Shown here piece after piece: positions 1-5,295 of a DNA stretch of 5,694 bases (the stretch's first letter is position 1; the number at the start of each line of letters is the position of its first letter). Made by a program: the position numbers and the translations under genes. The notes under the pieces are model-generated. The model was not told where the DNA came from. It searched no databases and saw nothing but the letters and a program-made list of their open reading frames with translations. Source of the DNA: Verrucomicrobiota bacterium (GTDB taxonomy: Bacteria; Verrucomicrobiota; Verrucomicrobiia; Limisphaerales; JADLHS01); the NCBI GenBank assembly GCA_025360895.1, contig JANYBF010000095.1:1-5694 (forward strand), written 5' to 3'.

Positions 1-486
1 CCGCTTGCGGGCGGCTTCTTCATTGCTGCCGAGCGCTTCGCCCACGGACTGGAAATCGTGCTGCTCAAAAAACCGCAGGAGGATGGCGGCGCGATCTTCC
101 GCGCCCAGTTGATTGACGGCTTCGTCCAGGATCGGCGCGAGCAACGCAAGTTTCGCGGCGGAATGATCTTCGCTGGCATTCATTTCAACCGCCTGCCTTT
201 CTCGTGCTTGACGCCGACGTTCGCTCCGCATGGCGTTGCTGGCCACGAAACAGGTGTGCCGGTGCAACCAGCCGCCGAGCGTCACTTCGCGCGAAAGGGT
301 GCGCGCCAGCCGGGCCAGGTCCGCAAAAACCGTTTGCGTGACATCCTCCGCCCGATGCGTATCGCCATTCACCAGCCGGACGGCGGAGGAATAAACCAGA
401 TCCACGTAGCGCGCCACGAGTTCGCGAAAGGCCGGCTCCGAACCGGTCGTGACGTATTGGGCGAGTAATTGCTGAGTGTCGGTCAT
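1..486 (-). CDS. ECF-type RNA polymerase sigma factor, N-terminal part (cut by left window edge)
   Basis: The minus-strand frame opens with ATG at 486-484 and stays open for 162 codons to base 1, so the C-terminus is missing. Region sigma-2 spans about residues 19-92. It has an acidic/aromatic core helix (LVARYVDLVYSSAVRLV, 23-39) and the typical DVTQTVF stretch (48-54). A Trp-containing DNA-melting segment (GGWLHRHT, 71-78) and a basic stretch (RSERRRQARER, 87-97) follow. Region sigma-4 begins near 118 (LDEAVNQLGAEDRAAILLRFFE, then the helix-turn-helix with SVGEALGSNEEAARKR). Family knowledge: such proteins direct core RNA polymerase to special promoters, often under an anti-sigma factor. 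No anti-sigma gene lies on the visible side. Many Verrucomicrobiota and Acidobacteriota homologues carry a long C-terminal extension, which cannot be judged here. There is no clear Shine-Dalgarno upstream. The family call is firm; the regulon is unknown. Confidence 0.9.
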   Translation of the reverse strand, partial: MTDTQQLLAQYVTTGSEPAFRELVARYVDLVYSSAVRLVNGDTHRAEDVTQTVFADLARLARTLSREVTLGGWLHRHTCFVASNAMRSERRRQARERQAVEMNASEDHSAAKLALLAPILDEAVNQLGAEDRAAILLRFFEQHDFQSVGEALGSNEEAARKR

Positions 487-826
487 CTTGCAACACTAGT
501 AAAGACCCACCGTCCGCGCAAAGCGGACAAATATATTATGCGCGCACCCCGAAACCCAAGCCTTGCCGCCGCCAGTGACCTGGCGCGCGCCGTAACGCCC
601 GCCCTGATTAGCAAATGTTAGTGTGCTTCCCACTCATGGCGCGTGACCGTTTCGGGACCGAGCTGTTATCGAAACCGAGCCACGAAAGGATCATTTCCAT
701 CGCGTTAGCATTGGGGCCGACTTATGGCGTTCCAACCCTCATTTTCGGCGGATTGACAATTGTTGCCGAAAGTCTTATCGGATGAGGCGTCACGCCCATG
801 GTTCGACCAAACAAATCAAACAAGCT
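487..826. promoter_or_regulatory. Divergent intergenic region between the sigma factor and the beta-barrel gene
   Basis: I see no convincing gene in this 340-base stretch. For the leftward sigma gene there is a TATATT-like -10 (complement of 530-535) with a weak TTGGGT -35 (complement of 554-559), 18 nt apart. Between it and the ATG lies a perfect 6-bp inverted repeat, GTCCGC at 512-517 and GCGGAC at 523-528 with a 5-nt loop, which would form a small hairpin in the sigma mRNA leader or serve as a binding site. A second, poorer hexamer (TAGTGT, complement of 493-498) sits 6 nt before the ATG. The middle part (about 541-740) shows nothing I can name. The rightward promoter is listed separately. 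Confidence 0.4.
753..781 (+). promoter_or_regulatory. Sigma-70-like promoter for the outer-membrane protein gene
   Basis: A perfect -35 hexamer TTGACA (753-758) is followed after exactly 17 nt by TATCGG (776-781), which keeps the T1 and A2 of a -10 box but lacks the final T. Transcription would start near 788, giving a leader of about 40 nt, A-rich and without a Shine-Dalgarno, before the ATG at 827. An alternative upstream ATG at 782 would lie before that start point, which argues against using it. Confidence 0.5.
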
Positions 827-1528
827 ATGCAAATAAACTTCCGATCTGTATCCGTCATTCGACTGGCCATGTGGAGCGTGGCGTTGCTGCCCTTGTTGTC
901 GGCGCAGGCTGAGAAGAACAAGTTCTATGTGGAAGGTGACATTGGTGGCGCGGTCACCATGGATACCCAATTAAACGAGTTCTTCGGACCGGTCCTGCCC
1001 AACAGCGAGGTGAAGTTTGACCCCGGTCTCTGGCTCGGACTCCGCGGCGGTTACGGCGTGACCGACTGGTTCGATGCCGAGGTTCAAACGGGCTTCGTGG
1101 CCAATGAAATTAAGTCCATTACCGGCGCACTGGAAACGCAGGCGTCGCTGGTGAATATCCCCCTGCTCCTGAATGCCCGGTTTCACTGCCCGGCCTGGCA
1201 TCGGGTGAGCCCCTACTTCGGTGGCGGCCTGGGATTTTCGTCAACGGTTTTATCGGCGGACGACCTGGTGATTGTTGGCCCAACGGGCATAACTACCATG
1301 GACGGAAGTGTCGCCGGCTTGGTCTTCGCCTACCAGGCCTTTGCCGGGTTGCGCTTTGCGATCAATGACCGCATGGGTATAAGCGTCGAGTATCATTACT
1401 TCGCTACCACCTCATCCGAAATGAGCGCCAATCTCATCGTCAACAACGGCGGGCCCACCTCCGATAGCATCCACCTGGGCGGAACGGCCACGCACGCGGC
1501 AACCATCGCGTTCACCTACCGCTTCTGA
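827..1528 (+). CDS. Secreted outer-membrane beta-barrel protein
   Basis: A 233-residue protein begins with a clear signal peptide: a basic n-region with Arg6 and Arg12, a hydrophobic core ([13 protein letters not shown], 13-25), and an AQA site with predicted cleavage after Ala28. The mature part alternates hydrophobic and polar residues with many Gly and aromatic residues ([54 protein letters not shown]). It ends in TYRF, the C-terminal Phe typical of Gram-negative barrel proteins recognised by the BAM complex. Its length suits an eight-strand OmpA/OmpW-like barrel without a peptidoglycan-binding domain. The ATG at 827 is chosen over the in-frame ATG at 782 because it gives a normal signal peptide and lies downstream of the likely promoter. 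Specific function is unknown; adhesion, small-molecule passage or a structural role are all possible. It is monocistronic or weakly linked to thiG 49 nt downstream. Confidence 0.8.
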   Translation: MQINFRSVSVIRLAMWSVALLPLLSAQAEKNKFYVEGDIGGAVTMDTQLNEFFGPVLPNSEVKFDPGLWLGLRGGYGVTDWFDAEVQTGFVANEIKSITGALETQASLVNIPLLLNARFHCPAWHRVSPYFGGGLGFSSTVLSADDLVIVGPTGITTMDGSVAGLVFAYQAFAGLRFAINDRMGISVEYHYFATTSSEMSANLIVNNGGPTSDSIHLGGTATHAATIAFTYRF

Positions 1529-1540
1529 TCCGCTCGTCGC

Positions 1541-1570
1541 TCGACAAATGACTCCCGCCCCGACTAGATT
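1541..1570 (+). promoter_or_regulatory. Candidate promoter giving a leaderless or near-leaderless thiG transcript
   Basis: TCGACA (1541-1546, 5 of 6 matches to the -35 consensus) is followed after 18 nt by TAGATT (1565-1570, 4 of 6 to the -10). Only 7 nt separate the -10 from the ATG at 1578, so the expected transcription start falls on or next to that ATG. This is seen in sequence only; the start point itself is inferred. Confidence 0.4.
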
Positions 1571-1578
1571 GGGCGGGA
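1553..1578 (+). repeat. Perfect GC-rich inverted repeat ending at the thiG start codon
   Basis: TCCCGCCC (1553-1560) pairs perfectly with GGGCGGGA (1571-1578) across a 10-nt loop that contains the candidate -10 box. The last paired base is the A of the preferred thiG ATG. If transcription comes from upstream (for instance readthrough from the beta-barrel gene), this stem would bury the start codon. With initiation at 1577/1578 it would be absent from the mRNA. There is no following T-run, so it is not a standard intrinsic terminator. Confidence 0.45.
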
Positions 1579-2366
1579 TGTCGTTATCCAACAAACCGCT
1601 CGTCATCGCCGGCCGGACCTTTCAATCGCGCCTGATTCTGGGCACGGGGAAATTTGCATCGCCCGAAGCCATGCGCGACGCCCTGGCGGCCAGCGGCACA
1701 GAAATAGTCACGGTGGCGTTGCGCCGCGCGGACTTGAGCGGGAAGAAAGATCCGTTTGCCAACATCCTCGAATTCGTTGACCCCAAGCAATACCTCCTGC
1801 TCCCGAACACCAGTGGCGCGATGAACGCCGAGGAAGCCGTCCGGCTCGCCCGGCTGGCCGTCGCCGCCGGGTTGCCCAACTGGGTGAAGCTCGAGATCCA
1901 TCCCGACCCGCGCTACTTGCTGCCCGATCCCGTGGAGACGTTTAAGGCGGCGGAGATTTTGGTGAAGGAGGGTTTTATCGTGCTGCCGTATATCAATGCC
2001 GATCCGGTGCTCGCCAAACGGTTGCAGGACATCGGCACGGCCACCGTCATGCCACTCGGCTCTCCCATCGGCTCGAATCGCGGCCTCCAGACACGCGATC
2101 AGCTCCGCATCATCATTGAACAAGCCACGGTACCTGTCGTCGTGGATGCGGGCCTGGGCGCCCCCAGCCACGCGGCGGAGGCGATGGAGCTCGGCGCGGA
2201 CGCGGCGTTGGTGAACACGGCGATCGCGGTGACACAGGACCCTAATCGCATGGCGATCGCATTTAAGATGGCAGTGGAAGCGGGCCGGGCGGCGTATGAA
2301 TCCGGTTTGGGCGACCAAAGCGAAACTGCTAATGCGACGAGTCCACTCACGGGGTTTCTGGATTGA
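1578..2366 (+). CDS. thiG: Thiazole synthase
   Basis: A 262-residue TIM-barrel enzyme that forms the thiazole phosphate ring of thiamine from 1-deoxy-D-xylulose 5-phosphate, dehydroglycine and the thiocarboxylate of ThiS. Family hallmarks run from end to end: [10 protein letters not shown] (17-26), LLPNTSGA (74-81), WVKLEIHPD (102-110, with Lys104 as the Schiff-base lysine by family alignment and Glu106), LPDPVET (115-121), [11 protein letters not shown] (157-167), [16 protein letters not shown] (with Asp190), and the C-terminal [10 protein letters not shown]. Full length matches the family. An in-frame ATG at 1548 would add ten residues ([10 protein letters not shown]) not expected in the family, so 1578 is preferred. 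Neither start has a Shine-Dalgarno. No thiS, thiF or thiH/thiO is adjacent, so the sulfur carrier must be encoded elsewhere. It is the first gene of a tight set with the heptose kinase and panB. Cytoplasmic. Confidence 0.96.
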   Translation: MSLSNKPLVIAGRTFQSRLILGTGKFASPEAMRDALAASGTEIVTVALRRADLSGKKDPFANILEFVDPKQYLLLPNTSGAMNAEEAVRLARLAVAAGLPNWVKLEIHPDPRYLLPDPVETFKAAEILVKEGFIVLPYINADPVLAKRLQDIGTATVMPLGSPIGSNRGLQTRDQLRIIIEQATVPVVVDAGLGAPSHAAEAMELGADAALVNTAIAVTQDPNRMAIAFKMAVEAGRAAYESGLGDQSETANATSPLTGFLD

Positions 2367-2368
2367 CC

Positions 2369-3382
2369 ATGAATCAAAACACCTTATCACCGGCGCGCGT
2401 GCGTCAGCTTCTCACCGCCGCCCGCAAGACCCGCGTTCTCGTCATCGGCGACGTGATGCTCGACCAGTTTATCTGGGGCAGCGTGGCCCGGATTTCGCCG
2501 GAAGCCCCCGTGCCGGTGGTGGATTTTCAACGCGAGAGTTTCATGCCCGGCGGTGCGGCGAATGTGGCGCGCAACCTTACGGCGTTGAACGTACCGACCG
2601 AGTTATTCGGGGCCATCGGCCAGGACGATGCGGCCAAAACACTCAAGTTATTGCTAAAAGCGCAACACGTCGGTTGCGGCGGCCTCCTCGCAAGTTCCGC
2701 GCGCGCCACCACCCGCAAGACGCGCATCGTCGCCAACCAGCAGCAGGTCGTGCGCATTGACCGCGAGACGCGCAGCCATCTCAACGACGTGTTGACGACC
2801 CGGCTGGTCACCGCGCTCAAGGCGCAACTTCATCGCGTGGACGCCGTCATCGTGGGCGATTATGGCAAAGGGGTCGTCACGCAGGCGCTGCTGAATGAGG
2901 TAAAAGTGCTTTGCCGCGACCAAGGCGTCTGGCTGAGCTTCGACCCGAAACCCGTCCACCACTTGAATCTGGCGAGCTTGTCCCTCATCACGCCGAACCG
3001 AAAAGAAACTTTCGAACTGGCGAATCTTTTGGACGACACGCGGAACGCGAACCCGCTGGCGGATAAAAATCTGATGCTCGCCGCCGAGCGGTTGCTGAAT
3101 GAGCTCCGCCCCGCCGTGCTGCTCATCACGTTGGGCGAACTTGGCATGTTGCTCTGCCAACGAGGGCAGAAACCGTTTCACATTCCCACCGTGGCGCAGG
3201 AAGTGTTTGACGTCTCCGGTGCCGGCGACACGGTGATCAGCACCTTCACGTTAGCCATTGCCGCCGGCGCTTCGCCCATCGAGGCCGCCATTTTTTCCAA
3301 TCATGCGGCGGGCATCGTGGTGGGAAAGGTTGGCACGGCCACCCCTTCGCCTGAGGAATTACTTGAGAGTTTCCGTGGCTGA
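2369..3382 (+). CDS. hldA: D-glycero-beta-D-manno-heptose-7-phosphate kinase (stand-alone RfaE domain I)
   Basis: A 337-residue PfkB/ribokinase-family sugar kinase of the RfaE domain I type. It phosphorylates heptose 7-phosphate at C1 on the route to ADP-heptose for the LPS inner core. Visible motifs: VLVIGDVMLDQFIWG (23-37), ARISPEAPVPVV (40-51), the PfkB glycine motif PGGAANVARN (60-69), VGDYGKG (162-168), FDPK (191-194), TPNRKE (208-213), and the ATP-site/catalytic motif DVSGAGDT (281-288) with Asp287 as the expected base. The protein ends right after the kinase domain, so it is the single-domain HldA form and not the bifunctional HldE. The nucleotidyltransferase (HldC/RfaE2) must lie elsewhere. 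The ATG is 2 nt after the thiG stop (TGACCATG) and has no Shine-Dalgarno, suggesting translational coupling. A TTG at 2363 is a less likely start. Other PfkB substrates are possible, but the RISPEAPVPVV signature fits RfaE well. Confidence 0.9.
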   Translation: MNQNTLSPARVRQLLTAARKTRVLVIGDVMLDQFIWGSVARISPEAPVPVVDFQRESFMPGGAANVARNLTALNVPTELFGAIGQDDAAKTLKLLLKAQHVGCGGLLASSARATTRKTRIVANQQQVVRIDRETRSHLNDVLTTRLVTALKAQLHRVDAVIVGDYGKGVVTQALLNEVKVLCRDQGVWLSFDPKPVHHLNLASLSLITPNRKETFELANLLDDTRNANPLADKNLMLAAERLLNELRPAVLLITLGELGMLLCQRGQKPFHIPTVAQEVFDVSGAGDTVISTFTLAIAAGASPIEAAIFSNHAAGIVVGKVGTATPSPEELLESFRG

Positions 3383-4143
3383 TGAGCATGAAAGTCACTC
3401 CCGAGACCATCCGGGCCATGAAACAGCGCGGCGAAAAGATCGCCGCCCTTACGGCTTACGATTATCCCCTGGCAAAACTGCTGGATGAGTGTGGCGTGCC
3501 CTTGCTCCTGGTGGGTGATTCGCTGGGCATGGTCGTCCTCGGCTATCCGAACACCACCCTCGTTTCGATGGCCGAGATGGAACATCACACCCGCGCGGCC
3601 GCCCGTGGGAATACGAATGCTTTGCTTGGTGCGGATCTGCCTTTCCACGCCTACGAAACCCCCGAGACCGCCGTGGCCAATGCGCAGCGACTCGTGGCCG
3701 CCGGTGCGGAATACGTCAAGGCCGAAGGGGGACGGGAAATTCTCCCGCAAGTTCACGCCATCGTCGCCACGGGCATCCCGTTCATCGGCCATCTCGGCAT
3801 GCTGCCACAGCATATCTTGGAAGAAGGCGGCAAGTATCGGATCAAGGGTCGCGATGACACGGGGCATGCGAAACTGCTCGATGACGCTGCGGCCCTGGCG
3901 GAAGCTGGGGCCTTTGCCGTGGTCCTCGAATTAGTCACCCCCCCGGTTGCGAGGGAAATAACCGGGCGATTTCCGTATGCCACCATTGGCATTGGCTCGG
4001 GACCGGATTGCGATGGGCAGATTCTGGTGACACACGATCTCGTCGGCACATTTCCGTGGTTCACCCCAAAGTTCGTGCAGCCGAAACTAAACGCGGCGGA
4101 GCAAATGCGGACAGCAATTCAGGAGTGGCGGAAAGCAATTTAG
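3382..4143 (+). CDS. panB: 3-methyl-2-oxobutanoate hydroxymethyltransferase (ketopantoate synthase)
   Basis: A 253-residue TIM-barrel enzyme that transfers a hydroxymethyl group from 5,10-methylene-tetrahydrofolate to alpha-ketoisovalerate. This is the first committed step to pantothenate and coenzyme A. Family motifs in order: ALTAYDYPLAKLLDE (22-36), LLVGDSLGMVVLGY (42-55, Asp46 as metal ligand), ADLPFHAYETPE (84-95, Asp85), YVKAEGG (111-117, Lys113 and Glu115), IGHLGMLPQ (135-143), GGKYRIKGRD, VVLELV with Glu183 as the likely catalytic acid, and GIGSGPDCDGQILVTHD near the C-terminus. Assignments follow the E. coli enzyme from memory. Length is normal. The ATG at 3382 overlaps the upstream stop by one base (TGATG), a classic coupling arrangement; a second in-frame ATG at 3388 is also possible. 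panC and panD are not nearby. Confidence 0.96.
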   Translation: MSMKVTPETIRAMKQRGEKIAALTAYDYPLAKLLDECGVPLLLVGDSLGMVVLGYPNTTLVSMAEMEHHTRAAARGNTNALLGADLPFHAYETPETAVANAQRLVAAGAEYVKAEGGREILPQVHAIVATGIPFIGHLGMLPQHILEEGGKYRIKGRDDTGHAKLLDDAAALAEAGAFAVVLELVTPPVAREITGRFPYATIGIGSGPDCDGQILVTHDLVGTFPWFTPKFVQPKLNAAEQMRTAIQEWRKAI

Positions 4144-4162
4144 GGCTTGGATAACTAGAACA

Positions 4163-4182
4163 GGGCGACGACCTCGCCGCCC
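4163..4182. terminator. Possible bidirectional terminator hairpin between convergent genes
   Basis: GGGCG (4163-4167) pairs with CGCCC (4178-4182). Inside it, CG (4169-4170) pairs with CG (4175-4176) across one A/C mismatch, leaving a 4-nt loop. It is followed on the plus strand by a short CGTTTG, a weak T-tract. It lies in the 63-nt gap between the panB stop and the end of the leftward membrane-protein gene, where a terminator serving both would be expected. The T-run is poor, so it may be only a barrier or may be fortuitous. Confidence 0.35.
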
Positions 4183-4206
4183 CGTTTGACTCAGACAACG
4201 ATTGTT

Positions 4207-4608
4207 TCAGTGCACCGGAGTCATCGCCACGCCCGCCGGCAAAAAAGGGGGCGCGGGTCGGTGGGCCAAAGCCCGCTTCCGCATCTTCGTGAAGACGTAG
4301 AGATTGAAAAAGTGCATCCCGCCCAGCACCAGCAGCACCAACCCAACTTTGGTGCTCAACGTTTCGACCGCTTCCTGGGCACTGGCCGCCGCCACCCCGT
4401 ATTTCAAGGCCAGCGTGACGAAACCGATGTTGATGAGGTAAAATCCAACCACCAGCAGGTGGTTGACCGAATCCGCGAGCTTTTCGTTTCCGAGAAAGCT
4501 GTCCACGAGAAAAATTCGGCCGCTTTTGTGCAACGTACGCGCCACCCAAACGGTAAGGGCGACACTGATGGCCAGGTAGGCAATGTAGGTGCTGATGATC
4601 CAGTTCAT
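4207..4608 (-). CDS. Uncharacterised small integral membrane protein, about three transmembrane segments
   Basis: A 133-residue protein with hydrophobic segments at about 4-23 (IISTYIAYLAISVALTVWVA), 50-68 (HLLVVGFYLINIGFVTLAL) and 88-106 (VGLVLLVLGGMHFFNLYVF). Between the first two is a polar loop (RTLHKSGRIFLVDSFLGNEK), and the tail is basic then Pro-rich (KMRKRALAHRPAPPFLP). Histidines next to Asn, His50 (NHLL) and His99 (GGMHFFN), sit at or within membrane segments. I recall similar sequences with NHLLVVGFYL- and STKVGLVLLVLGVMHFFN-like stretches in actinobacterial genomes, annotated only as hypothetical membrane proteins, so no function is assigned. The ATG at 4608 is preferred over an upstream in-frame start at 4668. 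It has the only good Shine-Dalgarno in the window (AAAGGA, complement of 4614-4619), and the upstream extension (NDRNKEIKNQERNT) is poor in hydrophobics and overlaps promoter elements. It has its own operator-like site and stands alone, convergent to panB and divergent from moaC. Confidence 0.82.
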   Translation of the reverse strand: MNWIISTYIAYLAISVALTVWVARTLHKSGRIFLVDSFLGNEKLADSVNHLLVVGFYLINIGFVTLALKYGVAAASAQEAVETLSTKVGLVLLVLGGMHFFNLYVFTKMRKRALAHRPAPPFLPAGVAMTPVH

Positions 4609-4613
4609 AGTAT

Positions 4614-4619
4614 TCCTTT
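4614..4619 (-). promoter_or_regulatory. Strong Shine-Dalgarno of the membrane-protein gene
   Basis: On the minus strand AAAGGA lies 5 nt before the ATG at 4608. It fixes that start against the longer reading from 4668, and it stands out because the other genes in this window lack a clear ribosome binding site. Confidence 0.75.
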
Positions 4620-4637
4620 CTTGGTTTTTGATTTCTT

Positions 4638-4659
4638 TATTTCTGTCATTACAGAAATA
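4638..4659. promoter_or_regulatory. Operator-like perfect inverted repeat (9-4-9)
   Basis: TATTTCTGT (4638-4646) and ACAGAAATA (4651-4659) are perfect reverse complements around the 4-nt spacer CATT, giving a 22-bp site for a dimeric regulator. It begins exactly at the downstream edge of the leftward -10 box and covers the expected start point, where a repressor would block the membrane-protein gene. It also overlaps a TATAAT on the plus strand (4658-4663), so it could act on moaC too. The regulator is not encoded in the window. The motif resembles CTGT-N4-ACAG sites but does not fit a LexA box (CTGT-N8-ACAG), and I do not assign a family. Confidence 0.65.
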
Positions 4660-4663
4660 TAAT
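4658..4663 (+). promoter_or_regulatory. Possible -10 box for rightward moaC transcription
   Basis: A perfect TATAAT lies on the plus strand within the divergent region. No good -35 is visible at 16-18 nt upstream (TTTATT at 4636-4641 is the nearest). If used, moaC would have a leader of roughly 100 nt, which also contains the 10-bp palindrome GGAAATTTCC at 4688-4697. The match may be a by-product of the AT-rich sequence. Confidence 0.25.
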
Positions 4664-4686
4664 AACACACAGTATTATTATCGCAA
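4659..4686 (-). promoter_or_regulatory. Promoter of the membrane-protein gene
   Basis: Read on the minus strand, TTGCGA (complement of 4681-4686, 4 of 6 to the -35) is followed after 16 nt by TATTAT (complement of 4659-4664, 5 of 6 to the -10). The predicted start is near 4652, inside the inverted repeat at 4638-4659, leaving a leader of about 45 nt with a good ribosome binding site. The surrounding 80 bases (4611-4690) are about 26 percent GC, in strong contrast to the flanking genes. Confidence 0.55.
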
Positions 4687-4773
4687 AGGAAATTTCCCCA
4701 ACGGCATGGCAAACGAAAAAATACCCCAGATCGCGAAAAGACTTTTGTCATCGCACTCGAAAACCGCTATCCC

Positions 4774-5268
4774 ATGGTCGTGAGCCGACTCTCTCATATC
4801 AATACTCGGGGCGAAGCCAGCATGGTGGACGTGTCCGCCAAACCCATCCTGCTGCGCGAAGCCGTGGCCGGGGGCGAAATCCGTTTGGCAAAAAAGACGC
4901 TCTTACTGATTAACTCCCAAAGGATCGCCAAAGGCAACGTGCTGGCCGCCGCGCGGCTGGCCGGGATTCTGGCGGCCAAGAAAACCGGCGAGCTTATTCC
5001 CCTCTGCCATCCCCTGCCCTTGACGCATTGCGAGGTGAATTTCACGTTCCCACGTACCAACGACCGCATCGTGATCACGGCTTCGGCAAAAATTGCCGCC
5101 CAGACGGGGGTGGAGATGGAAGCGTTGACCGCCGTGAGCGTGGCGGCGTTAACGATCTACGACATGTGCAAAGCGGTGGATAAAACAATGCGGATCACGG
5201 ATGTGAGGCTTCTATCAAAGACCAAGCGCCCGGCGCCAAGTCGCTCAAGCAAGCAGGATCAAAACTAA
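4774..5268 (+). CDS. moaC: Cyclic pyranopterin monophosphate synthase
   Basis: A 164-residue protein of the normal MoaC size. MoaC converts the MoaA product (3',8-cyclo-7,8-dihydroguanosine triphosphate) to cyclic pyranopterin monophosphate in Moco synthesis. It matches E. coli MoaC with an offset of +2: LSHIN..GEASMVDVS (6-21), AKGNVLAAARLAGI with Lys53 (E. coli Lys51), LIPLCHPL with His79 (His77), TGVEMEALTAVSVAALTIYDMCKAVDK (111-137) with Asp130 and Lys133 (Asp128, Lys131), and VRLLSKTK with Lys149. All expected active-site residues are present. The ATG at 4774 is the only ATG in the open frame before the conserved region (a stop lies upstream at 4663-4665). There is no Shine-Dalgarno. The last 12 or so residues (RPAPSRSSKQDQN) are a polar tail. 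It is followed 27 nt later by mogA, and moaA is not in the window. Confidence 0.96.
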   Translation: MVVSRLSHINTRGEASMVDVSAKPILLREAVAGGEIRLAKKTLLLINSQRIAKGNVLAAARLAGILAAKKTGELIPLCHPLPLTHCEVNFTFPRTNDRIVITASAKIAAQTGVEMEALTAVSVAALTIYDMCKAVDKTMRITDVRLLSKTKRPAPSRSSKQDQN

Positions 5269-5283
5269 CAATCACCGTTGCAG

Positions 5284-5289
5284 TAAAAT
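5284..5289 (+). promoter_or_regulatory. Candidate -10 box placed for a leaderless mogA transcript
   Basis: TAAAAT (5 of 6 to the -10 consensus) ends 6 nt before the mogA ATG, inside the 27-nt moaC-mogA gap, so a start point would fall on the ATG. No acceptable -35 is visible at 15-18 nt upstream, and mogA could simply be read from the moaC transcript. Confidence 0.25.
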
Positions 5290-5295
5290 CAGTCC

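Noticed and set aside
782..826. Upstream ATG extending the beta-barrel protein by 15 residues
   Set aside because: It would put a charged stretch before the signal peptide, and it lies before the inferred transcription start.
1584..2390. A 268-codon open frame on the minus strand opposite thiG
   Set aside because: It is rich in Arg, His and Gly with no recognisable domain, and it mirrors the codon bias of thiG, which is unmistakable on the plus strand. It is a GC-driven shadow.
2654..3181. A 175-codon minus-strand frame opposite the heptose kinase
   Set aside because: Compositional shadow without domain features.
3301..3867. A 188-codon minus-strand frame opposite panB
   Set aside because: No motif or plausible start context. 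panB on the other strand carries all family residues.
4207..4608. MAPEG-family membrane enzyme
   Set aside because: Size and topology are roughly similar, but I do not see the glutathione-binding sequence signature of MAPEG proteins. The closest remembered relatives are annotated only as hypothetical.
4638..4659. LexA/SOS box
   Set aside because: The inner half-sites CTGT and ACAG are 4 nt apart, while the E. coli-type LexA box needs 8. Neither adjacent gene is a known SOS gene.
4186..4662. A 158-codon plus-strand frame opposite the membrane-protein gene
   Set aside because: The minus-strand reading gives a coherent membrane protein with a strong ribosome binding site. The plus-strand product is a low-complexity His/Arg/Gln-rich sequence.
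4609..4773. Moco riboswitch upstream of moaC
   Set aside because: The leader is short and AT-rich and lacks the long multi-stem GC-rich structure expected of the Moco RNA motif.
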